Of a stretch of 64,000 nt of DNA, positions 24,766-38,430 are shown piece after piece (within the stretch, counting starts at the first letter, position 1; each line of letters begins with the position of its first letter). The DNA is from Aquimarina sp040786285 (GTDB lineage: Bacteria; Bacteroidota; Bacteroidia; Flavobacteriales; Flavobacteriaceae). The notes under the pieces are model-generated. The model was not told the DNA's origin and did not search any database. It saw only the letters and a program-made list of their open reading frames with translations. Where the stretch lies: contig NZ_JBFMKQ010000001.1 in NCBI RefSeq assembly GCF_040786285.1, forward strand, positions 1,798,001 to 1,862,000, read 5' to 3'. The position numbers were made by a program, and so were the translations under genes.

Positions 24766-27234
24766 TTAATTAATTTGATAGATCAGAATGCTGTTTTCTT
24801 CCCCTTGAACTACAAATTCTAAATTTGGATCTTTGTCCATATTGTTTAGACTTAACACAGAGTTTCCGTATACAGGAAAATTAGGGAACAACTCGCCATT
24901 ACTGTCATACAGATATACTTTTTTGGCTTGTATATCTGTAATAGTAATGTAAATTTTGTTATCGATGTAATAAAGTTTAGGCTCTGTATAAACGCCATAA
25001 TCTAATTCGAGAGATCTTCCTTTTATCGAAAGTTTATTTTCTGAGAACGTAACCAGGGTTTTGTTAGTTGCTACAATTCTGTTATTCTCGTCTAATTTCA
25101 GGTTTTGGGTAACTGCATTTCCGTCTTCTAGTACTTGAATTAATTTTCCGTCTTTAGTAGTAGAGGTAAATTTATTCTGATATTGGTACCAATTGTTTTT
25201 AGAAAAATTAATCTTCTCTTTTACATTAACTCTGGCTCTGCCTAATCGGTCCAGAATATTTAGTTTTCCACTTTTTTCAGGGAATACAATATAATCTTTT
25301 GTTCCGATTCTTATATGTTTGGGAGATAAGGTAAGATCTGTCTCTGTTCCCTTAAAGCCAAAGCCTGTTACAATTTCTCCTTCGGCATTAAGCATTTTGA
25401 TTTGGTTTCCTTGAGTAATTACTATACGATAGCGTTTGCTTTTATCATAATCAAACAATGCAAGAGGTTGCGTAATTGTATTGTCGAATTTCTTAGGATA
25501 AGGTGCGACATCTTTGCCATCTCTATCAACGAGGTATAATGTGTTGGCTGTATTAAATAACAGTTGATATCGACCATTTTTATAAATGTCAATCTGCTGG
25601 ATATCACCTAATATTTCGCCGTCAACTTGTTTTTTCCAAAAAATAGCCCCTTTGTCTGAGATTAAGTAAAGGTTGTTTTCTATGTCTTGTATAGCCACAT
25701 CCATCCCTTTGGTTCTATGATTTTTTACAAGAATAGGCTTGTTCAATAATTTGTTTTCTAGAGTTGTAGAAGCGATTTGTGTTACAGATGTGGCCGTGCC
25801 CTTGGCAAGATTTTTTTGCAATACGCCATGTAAATGTGCAAAATCATTTTCTTTTATAACCTGAAAAACGGCTATTTGATATCCTTTATCTTTTAAGTTA
25901 TCCCATTGAGTAGTATAATTTTCAGAGACATTTTCTGAAATATATTCTTTAAGGTTCTTAATATTACCCGCAATTAAAATAGAAGATTCATCAGATAAAC
26001 CTTTTACCGTATTTATGTAATATTCTTGTTGAAAGAGAAGTGTTTGATTCAAGATGTTAGCTATGATATCTCTAATGATGTTTCGTGATGATCCAAAGAC
26101 AATAAATTCATTGTAAACAAAATAGAAAGAGGCTTCAAAATCTTTAACCAATGGAGTAAGGATTTGTGAAAAAGAAGCAGGATTATTGTGTTTGTATATA
26201 GGGATATTTCTATACGTTTCTATTTTGCTTTCTCCTAGACTTTTGATAGCTGTCTCTGGGTCAAGAGAATTTAGAACTAAAGCATTTTCTTTCTCTAAAA
26301 AAATCATTCCTATTTCTGAAACCCCCGACAATATTTCATCTAGTGTATTAGGGATGTCTTCTAACTCACGATCTTGAGCTATAGATAAATTCTTTTTCAG
26401 GATATCAAAATCATCGTAGGTAAACGAGATAAATCCTTTAGCACTAATAGGGGTAACTTTTGAAATTCGATTTTCTTGGGGCGTTGTACTATCAAAAATG
26501 CCAATGGTGCTCGAAAGTGAATCTTTTTCTATAGCAATACCATCCAAATAAATTGCATTTTGCTCTATTGTTGCATCAAGCGAAGACCATCCACTAAAGT
26601 TTTCAAGAGGTTCTAATGCATTACCAGGTAATAAAGAGCTGTGAATGTTTTGTAATTTCTTTCCATTAAGTAATAAAGACATGCTGTTGTCATTTCCAGA
26701 AACATCATATGCTTTTTGAAGATCCTTATCAATTGGAAGAGGGTTCGCTTGGATTCTTATCGCATTTTCTATTAAGATTTGGGAAGAAGAGGCAATAAGG
26801 ATACTATCTTGTCGAGTAGCAAAGAAAGCTTTTCCTTTGGATGAAATTTTATAGATAGTTTTTTCAGAATAATTTATGGTCTCAATCTTTTTAGTACTTA
26901 ATGAGTCATTGTTAAGTACAGAAGGGTCGAATTTTGAAACATAAGTGTACTCAAAACCATTTTTTCCTAAGGGCGAAAAACACAGTAGGCCTTCAGATTG
27001 GTTGGTTTCATTTAAAACAGATAAATTCTTGAAATATTCAAACAATTTTATGTGATCATTGTTTTTAATAATGCTATTATCTCGCAGCTTACTTTTTGCT
27101 CCTTCAAGGTCATTGATCTTTATAATAATTTGAGAATCTCTCGGGATATGGTCGATCAAAGAGTTTGATTTTTCTTTGACATCGTCACAAGAAATAGCAA
27201 TAAAAACTAAGAAAACTGCAATTATTTTTTTCAT
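24766..27234 (-). CDS. large lipoprotein of unknown function, propeller-like C-terminus
   Basis: The frame extends to 27303, but the ATG at 27234 gives MKKIIAVFLVFIAISCDD, a lipoprotein signal with acylated Cys at 16; 822 residues follow this start. The N-terminal half begins 'SLIDHIPRDSQIIIKINDLE', which resembles DUF3352-type proteins (an 'IP.dt.. ..i' strand). The C-terminal third has repeated short β-units ('LYLVDRDGKDVAPYPKKFDN', 'KLYYIDNKIYITITDIQAKK', 'LYDSNGELFPNFPVYGN') like blades of a β-propeller. It is probably anchored at the outer membrane. It lies downstream of rnhB on the same strand with a 146-bp gap. Confidence 0.75.
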   Translation of the reverse strand: MKKIIAVFLVFIAISCDDVKEKSNSLIDHIPRDSQIIIKINDLEGAKSKLRDNSIIKNNDHIKLFEYFKNLSVLNETNQSEGLLCFSPLGKNGFEYTYVSKFDPSVLNNDSLSTKKIETINYSEKTIYKISSKGKAFFATRQDSILIASSSQILIENAIRIQANPLPIDKDLQKAYDVSGNDNSMSLLLNGKKLQNIHSSLLPGNALEPLENFSGWSSLDATIEQNAIYLDGIAIEKDSLSSTIGIFDSTTPQENRISKVTPISAKGFISFTYDDFDILKKNLSIAQDRELEDIPNTLDEILSGVSEIGMIFLEKENALVLNSLDPETAIKSLGESKIETYRNIPIYKHNNPASFSQILTPLVKDFEASFYFVYNEFIVFGSSRNIIRDIIANILNQTLLFQQEYYINTVKGLSDESSILIAGNIKNLKEYISENVSENYTTQWDNLKDKGYQIAVFQVIKENDFAHLHGVLQKNLAKGTATSVTQIASTTLENKLLNKPILVKNHRTKGMDVAIQDIENNLYLISDKGAIFWKKQVDGEILGDIQQIDIYKNGRYQLLFNTANTLYLVDRDGKDVAPYPKKFDNTITQPLALFDYDKSKRYRIVITQGNQIKMLNAEGEIVTGFGFKGTETDLTLSPKHIRIGTKDYIVFPEKSGKLNILDRLGRARVNVKEKINFSKNNWYQYQNKFTSTTKDGKLIQVLEDGNAVTQNLKLDENNRIVATNKTLVTFSENKLSIKGRSLELDYGVYTEPKLYYIDNKIYITITDIQAKKVYLYDSNGELFPNFPVYGNSVLSLNNMDKDPNLEFVVQGEENSILIYQIN

Positions 27235-27380
27235 TATGCGAATGCGTTTTGTGTTCCTGGATGGAGTTGTATACATTAAAAGTTCAGCTTTTCTGGTTTG
27301 CAAAATATAAAGTCTGGTTTAATGAACGAAATATATCTCGAATATATTGGTTTTTTATCTTCTCGGCTTCAAATATATAA

Positions 27381-27983
27381 CTATTTCAGATCTAGTGTAA
27401 ATTGTTCTGGCAGCAATCTAAAGCTTTTTCGATGGTATTTAGTAATACCATATTTGCGAATGGCATCTCTATGCTCGGCAGTAGGGTATCCCTTGTTTTT
27501 TTTCCAATTATACATGGGGAACTCCTCATGAATTTTTTCCATAAACTCATCACGATACGTCTTTGCTAAAACTGATGCAGCTGCTATATTTAAATATTTT
27601 CCATCACCCTTTATAACGCATGTATGGGGTATATTATGATAGGGTTTGAATTTGTTTCCATCTACAATGATGTGTTCTGGTTGAGGTTTTAATTGCTCAA
27701 TTGCCTTTTGCATGGCAAGAATAGAAGCGTTTAGGATATTGATAGTGTCAATTTCTTCCATAAAAATATGTGTAACACCATAGGTCAAAGAACAGTCTTC
27801 TAATAAAGGTTTTAGAGATTTTCTTTTAATTTCACTAAGTTGTTTAGAGTCATTTAAAGTTTCGTTTTTAAAATCATCAGGAAGAATTATAGCGGCTGCA
27901 GTGACAGGACCAGCAAGGCAACCTCGACCGGCTTCATCTGTGCCACATTCGATAAGATCGGGATTTAATTTTAATGTAAGCAT
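27381..27983 (-). CDS. rnhB: ribonuclease HII
   Basis: A 200-residue protein of standard length. It removes ribonucleotides and cuts RNA in RNA-DNA hybrids. The N-terminal motif ECGTDEAGRGCLAGPVTAAA carries the first two acidic residues (D-E-A-G-R-G). 'HIIVDGNKF' and 'GDGKYLNIAAASVLAKTYRD' hold the remaining conserved residues, with a C-terminal 'KGYPTAEHRDAIRKYG', 'HRKSFR'. It is divergent from the porin gene. A near-consensus TATATTCG element ends 4 nt from the start codon. Confidence 0.97.
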   Translation of the reverse strand: MLTLKLNPDLIECGTDEAGRGCLAGPVTAAAIILPDDFKNETLNDSKQLSEIKRKSLKPLLEDCSLTYGVTHIFMEEIDTINILNASILAMQKAIEQLKPQPEHIIVDGNKFKPYHNIPHTCVIKGDGKYLNIAAASVLAKTYRDEFMEKIHEEFPMYNWKKNKGYPTAEHRDAIRKYGITKYHRKSFRLLPEQFTLDLK

Positions 27984-27987
27984 TATA

Positions 27988-27995
27988 CGAATATA
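27988..27995 (-). promoter_or_regulatory. candidate -7 element of rnhB
   Basis: TATATTCG on the minus strand has one mismatch to TANNTTTG and ends 4 nt before the ATG at 27983. It is compatible with a near-leaderless transcript. Confidence 0.4.
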
Positions 27996-28093
27996 CGGTA
28001 TGAAGATAATTTCAAAAAACTATTTTTTAAAATTGATAAAGAAAGTATTTTAAACAAACAATGAGGGGGTATTTGCTTTCATTAAAAAAAGTA

Positions 28094-28101
28094 TATTTTT
28101 G
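28094..28101 (+). promoter_or_regulatory. -7 promoter element of the porin gene
   Basis: TATTTTTG fits TANNTTTG exactly. It includes the TTG sometimes taken as a start at 28099, which is therefore not the start codon. Confidence 0.55.
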
Positions 28102-28119
28102 CCACAGTTTTGTATGCTA

Positions 28120-30129
28120 ATGAGAAAAAACTTAATATTTATAATTGCACTTCTATTTGTTTCTGTGATTTTTGCCCAGGATAGGAATCAAAAAGAAATC
28201 AAACAGGGTTCTGCTTTGAGTGGAGAAAGTGATCAAAAATCTAAAAAATCTTTAAGAGAAATAGCTGCAGAGGCTAAGAAAGATAAAGAAAGCAAGCCGC
28301 CGGTTACAGCATATAAGATCATTAATATAAAAAATGATACAACATATCTCGATACAACATTAACCATACAAAAAGACTATAAATTTAATTATCTGCGAAG
28401 AGATGATTTCGAGTTACTACCGATTCATAATGTAGGACAAACCTATACTAGTTTAGTAAAACGAGAGGAAGGTAATCACCTATTGCCTCTTTTTGGAGCA
28501 AGGGCAAGGCATTTTAATTTCATCGAGGCCGAAGATGTTAATTATTATCATGTTCCTACACCACTTACCGAGCTTTATTTTAAGACTACCTTCGAGCAAG
28601 GGCAACAGCTAGATGCTTTTTTTACGGCAAATACCTCTCCTAGAATCAACCTTTCTATTGCATATAAGGGAGTGCGCTCATTAGGTAAATATCAACATGC
28701 ATTAACAAGCACGGGTAATTTTAGAGCAACACTTAGTTATTTTACTAAAAATGAACGCTATAAAATGAGATCGCATTTTGTGTCGCAAGACCTACTTAAT
28801 GAAGAAAATGGAGGTTTGTCTACAGAAGGGATCGACCAGTATCTAGGAAGTGGACAGTTTATTGCAGATGAAGATGAGTTTGTAGATCGAGGTGCAATAT
28901 CAGTCAATTTCGAAAATGCAGAAAGTACACTTCTGGGCAAAAGATTTTACTTAGATCATCAATTTGAATTACTTCAGAAAACAGATAGTAGCAATACTGG
29001 GTTATCTATAGGTCATAGTATGGATCTTACCGATAAGAGATTTAAGTATGATCAGGCAGCGATTGCACCCAATAACCTTTTGGGTGAAGCTTATGTTTCA
29101 GGGGCGATTGCAGATAATGTAGCTCTCGAAGATTTTAGTAATCAAGTGTATCTTGATTTTACAAATACATGGTTAGGGCATTTAAAAATTATTGGAGGGA
29201 GCTCTAATTATAACTACGGATATAATACAATATTAACTCAGGTTAATGATGCTGGTATTTCAACCAATATAACCAATCGTATTAAAGGTGATGTGTATTC
29301 TGTAGGAGGTGAATATCAAAATAAGTATAAAGGGTTTTCATTATTTGCCGATGGAATGGCTTTAGTTTCAGGAGATTTTACAGGAAATTATTTTAATGCC
29401 GGAGCGGGATATAATTTGCTTAATAAATATGAGGCCCAAGTGACAATAAGTGCTAATTCTGTAGCGCCTAATTATAATTTTCTGTTGTATCAGAGTGATT
29501 ATATAAATTACAATTGGGAAAATAACCTATCTAATATAGAGACTCAGAAAATTCAATTTAATTTCAAGGCGAAAAAAATTGCCGAACTAGAAGCTAGTTA
29601 CTCTATTATTGATAATTACACCTTTTTTCAGAAAGATGCCGATGGGGTTATTGCACCCTCTCAATTTGGACAAAGTATTGATTTGTTACAAGTAAAACTT
29701 ACTCAAGGGGTAAAATTTTGGAAATTAGGACTCGATAATACCATAATGTATCAAAATGCAGAAGGAGGGGATCTAGTATATAATGTACCTGAGATTGTGA
29801 CAAGAAATAGCCTGTACTTTCAGGATCATTTTTTCAAAAAAAATGCACTTTTCATGCAAGCCGGTGTTACATTTAAATATTTTACGGCATATACTGCAGA
29901 TTCGTATGATCCGGTTTTATCAGAGTTTTATGTGCAAAACGATCAAGAAATAGGTGGGTTTCCGCAATTTGATATTTTCTTTAATGCTAAAGTAAAACAA
30001 ACACGTATTTTTTTCAAGGTAGAAAATTTTGGAGAAGCCTTTGACCAAAACAATGAGTTCTCTGCTCCAGGATATGCTACCCGAGATGCAGTGCTACGAT
30101 TTGGTATAGTGTGGAACTTCTTTTTGTAG
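28120..30129 (+). CDS. putative outer-membrane porin (flavobacterial type)
   Basis: Of the candidate starts, ATG at 28120 gives MRKNLIFIIALLFVSVIFAQ, a clean signal peptide (669 residues); ATG at 28114 adds only two residues. The frame upstream of these reaches into the promoter element. After a Lys/Glu-rich linker the protein is almost all alternating β-strands, ending with an aromatic Phe pair and Leu (VWNFFL), typical of outer-membrane barrels. It matches the 'putative porin' family common in Flavobacteriaceae. The substrate is unknown. A G/C-rich structured element follows the stop. Confidence 0.85.
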   Translation: MRKNLIFIIALLFVSVIFAQDRNQKEIKQGSALSGESDQKSKKSLREIAAEAKKDKESKPPVTAYKIINIKNDTTYLDTTLTIQKDYKFNYLRRDDFELLPIHNVGQTYTSLVKREEGNHLLPLFGARARHFNFIEAEDVNYYHVPTPLTELYFKTTFEQGQQLDAFFTANTSPRINLSIAYKGVRSLGKYQHALTSTGNFRATLSYFTKNERYKMRSHFVSQDLLNEENGGLSTEGIDQYLGSGQFIADEDEFVDRGAISVNFENAESTLLGKRFYLDHQFELLQKTDSSNTGLSIGHSMDLTDKRFKYDQAAIAPNNLLGEAYVSGAIADNVALEDFSNQVYLDFTNTWLGHLKIIGGSSNYNYGYNTILTQVNDAGISTNITNRIKGDVYSVGGEYQNKYKGFSLFADGMALVSGDFTGNYFNAGAGYNLLNKYEAQVTISANSVAPNYNFLLYQSDYINYNWENNLSNIETQKIQFNFKAKKIAELEASYSIIDNYTFFQKDADGVIAPSQFGQSIDLLQVKLTQGVKFWKLGLDNTIMYQNAEGGDLVYNVPEIVTRNSLYFQDHFFKKNALFMQAGVTFKYFTAYTADSYDPVLSEFYVQNDQEIGGFPQFDIFFNAKVKQTRIFFKVENFGEAFDQNNEFSAPGYATRDAVLRFGIVWNFFL

Positions 30130-30137
30130 TTTTTTAT

Positions 30138-30240
30138 GGGCACCCGGGCGGGCTATCCGTTTCAATTCCTCACAATTTCATAGATTTCTGAGCCAGTCCA
30201 AGGATCAGGTTGCGGGATTTTTACTGCTATCCCTGGTGCA
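30138..30240 (+). repeat. flavobacterial dispersed structured element downstream of the porin gene
   Basis: This short segment is more GC-rich than its surroundings. It begins GGGCACC and ends ATCCCTGGTGC; the terminal pentamers GCACC (30140-30144) and GGTGC (30235-30239) are complementary. It contains GGGCTATCCG and a GGGAT/ATCCC pairing. From memory, similar elements in other flavobacteria start GGGCGTT and end ATCCCTAACGC, which would be a compensatory change of the terminal pairs. Its function is unknown. It is not a typical terminator because there is no T run. Confidence 0.45.
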
Positions 30241-30309
30241 ATCCAATGAATGAAAATTCAACATTAAGACGTACCTTTGATAACCTTCAAGATTATATAG
30301 TAAATAATA

Positions 30310-32607
30310 ATGAGTAGTATCAAAAAAAGGAATGTTTCTGTTTTAGGCCCTCAAGAATTTACCGGAATTAAACTAAAAGAACCGGCAGAGTATGCTGCGG
30401 GTATTCCGGCTGTAAAAGTAGCGTTGAAGCATGCGTTTAAAGAAATGGGAGTGGTGAAATCTGTACGCACCCTTTCTCAGATGAATCAAAAAGATGGATT
30501 CGACTGCCCCGGTTGTGCGTGGCCAGATCCTGATACACCATCAAAACTTGGTGAGTATTGTGAGAATGGAGTAAAAGCAATAGCCGAAGAAGCAACAAAT
30601 TATAGGGTTGATAGAGATTTCTTTATCAAATATTCTGTAGAAGAGTTATCACATTGGTCCGACTATAAAATTGGAAAAAGCGGAAGATTAACAGAACCCA
30701 TGATTTTAGAACCAGATAGTGTTCATTATAAGCCAATCACATGGGATGATGCATTCGCGTTAATTTCTGATGAATTGCATAAATTAAACTCACCTGATGA
30801 AGGAATATTTTATACTTCAGGTAGATCTAGTAATGAAGCGGCATTTTTATATGGGTTGTTCGTTAGGGCATTTGGTACTAATAATATGCCAGATTGCTCC
30901 AATATGTGTCATGAATCAAGTGGTGTAGCGTTAAATGAAACTCTCGGTATAGGAAAAGGTTCGGTCAGGCTAGAGGATTTTGATCAGGCAGAAGTGGTTA
31001 TAGTCATGGGGCAAAACCCAGGAACCAATCATCCGAGAATGTTAACAGCATTACAAAAATGTAAAGAAAATGGGGGTAAAATTATAAGTATTAATCCCCT
31101 TGAAGAAGCAGGTTTAATCAGGTTTAAAAACCCCCAGGAAATAAAAGGAGTTTTGTCCTCAGGTACTTCACTAACAGATATACATCTTCAGGTAAAAATA
31201 AATCAAGACGTTTCTCTTTTAAAATTAATAATAAAGAAACTGGCTGCATTAGATAAAGAAAAGCATAATATTTTTGATCATGAATTTATTGCTACGTATA
31301 CTAATGGTTACGAAGAATTACTCAAAGATGTAGAACAATATTCAGAAAAAGAATTGCTCAAACTCTCAGGGGTAGAAAAGGAAGTGATTGATAAAGCTGT
31401 TCAATTATTAGCCGATAAGGATAAGATTATTATTTGTTGGGCCATGGGGTTAACTCAACATAAAAATGGAGTCGAAAACATAAAAGAATGTGTAAACCTT
31501 TTGCTTCTTAAAGGTAGTCTGGGCAAACCTGGAGCTGGTACTTGTCCCGTTAGAGGACATAGTAATGTGCAAGGTGACCGAACAGTAGGGATCATGCATC
31601 ATGTATCTCCAGCATTAAATACGTCTATAGAAAACACCTTTGGTTTTACTCCACCCGATAAAGAGGGGTTGGATACTGTACACGCAATACAAGCTATGCA
31701 TGATAGAAAAGCTAAAGTATTTATTGCGTTAGGTGGGAACTTTTTATCAGCTGCATCAGATACAGAATATACCGCTAAAGCACTTCAGAATTGTGACTTA
31801 ACGGTTAACATCAGTACCAAACTCAATAGGACTCATTTAGTAACAGGTAAAACAGCTTTGATTTTACCTACCCTCGGCCGTTCAGAATTGGATATAAAAG
31901 ATGGTGAGCCAAGATTTTTTACGGTAGAAAACAGTATGGGTAAAGTACATCAGTCCAAAGGGCTGTTAAAGCCGGCTTCGGATTCCCTAAAAAGTGAACC
32001 GGAAATTGTGGGTGAGATTGCTGATAGATATTTTAAAGGTGATCATCCAGTGCAGTGGAAAAAACTGAGTCAAGATTATAATTTGATTAGAGAAAAAATC
32101 GAACTCGTTATAAAAGGATTTAATAATGTAAATAGTAGGTCTAATGGATCTGGATTTTACCTTCCTAATAATGTAAGAGATTTAGATTTTAGTAAGTTGC
32201 CCGGTCAAAGAGCGCAATTTAGTCTATGCGGTTTGCCTAATCATGATGTCAATAAAAATGAGTTTATATTAATGACTATTCGATCTCATGACCAATTTAA
32301 TACAACTATATATGGTTTAGATGATCGGTATAGGGGGATTTATAATGAGCGAAGGGTAGTGTTGATGAATCAAATGGATATGGATAAACATCGTTTAAAA
32401 AAACTCGATGTCATTAATTTAGTAAGTCAATACAATACTATTGAAAGGAGGGCCTCTAATTTTTTAGTGATACCTTATAATATACCTCAGGGAAACTTAG
32501 CTTCTTACTTTCCAGAAACAAATGTTCTCGTTCCTTACAATCATTTTGCAGATAAAAGCAATACACCAATTAGTAAGTCAATTGTGGTTCAAATAGAGAA
32601 GGTGTAA
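30310..32607 (+). CDS. FdhF/YdeP family molybdopterin oxidoreductase
   Basis: A 765-residue protein, matching the YdeP type (formate-dehydrogenase-H-like alpha subunit without the classical N-terminal 4Fe-4S motif). The YdeP signature 'DCPGCAWPDPD' (about residues 61-71) is seen. 'NMPDCSNMCHESSGVALNET' lies at the molybdenum ligand position, 'GQNPGTNHPRML' in the cofactor-binding fold, and 'PGAGTCPVRGHSNVQGDRTV' in the dinucleotide site. The substrate is unsettled; E. coli YdeP is linked to acid resistance and needs FdhD-type maturation. No fdhD or Mo-cofactor gene is in the window. It is cytosolic. Confidence 0.93.
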   Translation: MSSIKKRNVSVLGPQEFTGIKLKEPAEYAAGIPAVKVALKHAFKEMGVVKSVRTLSQMNQKDGFDCPGCAWPDPDTPSKLGEYCENGVKAIAEEATNYRVDRDFFIKYSVEELSHWSDYKIGKSGRLTEPMILEPDSVHYKPITWDDAFALISDELHKLNSPDEGIFYTSGRSSNEAAFLYGLFVRAFGTNNMPDCSNMCHESSGVALNETLGIGKGSVRLEDFDQAEVVIVMGQNPGTNHPRMLTALQKCKENGGKIISINPLEEAGLIRFKNPQEIKGVLSSGTSLTDIHLQVKINQDVSLLKLIIKKLAALDKEKHNIFDHEFIATYTNGYEELLKDVEQYSEKELLKLSGVEKEVIDKAVQLLADKDKIIICWAMGLTQHKNGVENIKECVNLLLLKGSLGKPGAGTCPVRGHSNVQGDRTVGIMHHVSPALNTSIENTFGFTPPDKEGLDTVHAIQAMHDRKAKVFIALGGNFLSAASDTEYTAKALQNCDLTVNISTKLNRTHLVTGKTALILPTLGRSELDIKDGEPRFFTVENSMGKVHQSKGLLKPASDSLKSEPEIVGEIADRYFKGDHPVQWKKLSQDYNLIREKIELVIKGFNNVNSRSNGSGFYLPNNVRDLDFSKLPGQRAQFSLCGLPNHDVNKNEFILMTIRSHDQFNTTIYGLDDRYRGIYNERRVVLMNQMDMDKHRLKKLDVINLVSQYNTIERRASNFLVIPYNIPQGNLASYFPETNVLVPYNHFADKSNTPISKSIVVQIEKV

Positions 32608-32701
32608 ATACAGAGTGCTTTTTCAATTTTTTTTTGTTGTGTAAAGTGTATGTTTTAAGGGTGTTGCAAAAAGATTAGAAAAAAGATTAGAAAAGGTGTT
32701 G

Positions 32702-32728
32702 TTGGATTAAAAAAGGGTTGTATGTTTG
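32702..32728 (+). promoter_or_regulatory. rRNA operon promoter P1
   Basis: A -33 TTGG at 32702-32705 and a -7 TATGTTTG at 32721-32728, with start-to-start spacing of 19, followed by CACCCGC. A hairpin CGCAAAAAG/CTTTTTGCG lies just downstream of the start. Confidence 0.8.
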
Positions 32729-32825
32729 CACCCGCAAAAAGGGGGTTCTTTTTGCGATGTTCATTGAGAATTTAGGGCTTAGCTTACTCGGAAAAACTTT
32801 TTTTCAAAATAATTTTCAAAAAGTT

Positions 32826-32855
32826 TTGGTGGTTTAAAAAGGGGTTGTATATTTG
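32826..32855 (+). promoter_or_regulatory. rRNA operon promoter P2
   Basis: A second copy of the same design: TATATTTG at 32848-32855 preceded by a G-rich GGGGTTG and followed by CACCCGC, as in P1. Tandem promoters are usual for rRNA operons. Confidence 0.8.
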
Positions 32856-33132
32856 CACCCGCTTTGAGAGATAAGCGACGTTCATAGGAGTATTAATTAC
32901 GATGGTTTGGGAGTATTTTAGGATACTTTTTAGGGTTCGATTCCTTAGGTAATAGCAAGAGTAGGGAATACTATTAATAGTGGTTATTCTTTACTAAATA
33001 AAAGTTCATTGATATATTGATTGACAGCGCGTATTAAACTAGAGATAGTTTATACAAAGAATAAAGACTAGAGACATCATAGAGATACGATTATAATTCC
33101 GTTGTATTGTTTTGAATATTATTTAAAGACAA

Positions 33133-34655
<1,523 letters not shown>

Positions 34656-34741
34656 TAGAGATTGCCTTTTAAGGCGTCACGAGATGATACGATGGAATGT
34701 ATCTGTATAGTGTTTTTAGTCTTTTAGCTGTCGATTAATAA

Positions 34742-34841
34742 NNNNNNNNNNNNNNNNNNNNNNNNNNNNNNNNNNNNNNNNNNNNNNNNNNNNNNNNNNN
34801 NNNNNNNNNNNNNNNNNNNNNNNNNNNNNNNNNNNNNNNNN
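34742..34841. other. 100-N assembly gap in the 16S-23S spacer
   Basis: Exactly 100 N, the usual placeholder of unknown size. A tRNA-Ile gene, normally the first tRNA in this spacer in Bacteroidota, is not seen and is probably in the gap. Confidence 0.95.
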
Positions 34842-34957
34842 TATATATTGAAAGGAAATTTTAGAAGTTGGGAAACTTAGTTTTAAGTGTTGAGTGTTGA
34901 ATTTTAAGTAATCACACGCACAACTAAAAACTCAAAACTAATAACTCAAAACTATAT

Positions 34958-35034
<77 letters not shown>

Positions 35035-35131
35035 CGATTCTTTAGGTATAGGAATGGTTAGTTAATAAAACACAGGATTCACGTAGTGAAATAGTTTTTA
35101 TTTTCAGCGTTTTTATATTGATACTAAGAAA

Positions 35132-35153
35132 AACGTTCATTGACATATTGATT
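35132..35153 (+). promoter_or_regulatory. boxA-like / RNase III leader motif before 23S
   Basis: CGTTCATTGACATATTGATT also occurs, with one change, before 16S (AGTTCATTGATATATTGATT, about 33003-33022). Its TTGACATATTGATT (35140-35153) is the exact complement of AATCAATATGTCAA after 23S (38160-38173). It thus serves both as a conserved antitermination-like motif and as the 5' side of the 23S processing stem. Confidence 0.7.
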
Positions 35154-35260
35154 TAAAAATACGAGCACATATTAATAATATGTGATAATAAAAGAGGTTT
35201 GTACTAATTAGTTACTTAGTTAGTACAGACAAAAACTAAAAGAGCAAGTTAAAGCAAGAG

Positions 35261-38080
<2,820 letters not shown>

Positions 38081-38159
38081 CGTGTCCTGGCTATCTCGGT
38101 AGTCAGGACAGCAAATTGCTTTAAATTCTCTATAGTTTAGCTCTTATCCGTGTTTTTAT

Positions 38160-38173
38160 AATCAATATGTCAA
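38160..38173 (+). other. 3' side of the 23S precursor processing stem
   Basis: AATCAATATGTCAA is complementary to 35140-35153, so the flanks of 23S can pair into an RNase III substrate. Confidence 0.7.
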
Positions 38174-38254
38174 CAATATTAGTTGTTAGTTATAAGTTGT
38201 TAGTTGATAGTATTCACTAGTAACAATCAACTATAAACTCTCAACAAACAGCTT

Positions 38255-38361
38255 AAGGTGGTTATAGCAATGGGGCTCACCTCTTACCATTCCGAACAGA
38301 GAAGTTAAGCCCATTAGCGCCAATGGTACTACAATCGTGGGAGAGTAGGTCGCCGCCTTCC
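38255..38361 (+). rRNA. rrf: 5S ribosomal RNA
   Basis: AAGGTGG pairs with CCGCCTT at the ends. The interior has 'GGGGCTCACCTCTTACCATT', CCGAACAGAGAAGTTAAGCC and GGTACTAC...GTGGGAGAGTAGGTCG, the standard 5S pattern. Ends ±4 nt. Confidence 0.95.
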
Positions 38362-38364
38362 TTG

Positions 38365-38398
38365 AAAACCCTTCATTATTACAATGAAGGGTTTTTTT
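38365..38398 (+). terminator. rho-independent terminator of the rRNA operon
   Basis: AAAACCCTTCATT pairs with AATGAAGGGTTTT, with a run of seven T at the end, directly after 5S. Confidence 0.92.
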
Positions 38399-38430
38399 AT
38401 GCACGAAAATTTGATCCAATTCTAATTTAA

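Noticed and set aside
27235..27303. Longer N-terminus of the large lipoprotein
   Set aside because: It places 23 residues before the lipoprotein signal peptide.
28099..28119. TTG start for the porin gene
   Set aside because: The TTG is the end of the TATTTTTG promoter element, and ATG at 28120 gives a clean signal peptide.
34880..34955. Short AACTCAAAACTA-like repeats before tRNA-Ala and similar text before 5S as a mobile element
   Set aside because: They are low-complexity AT-rich spacer sequence without defined ends.
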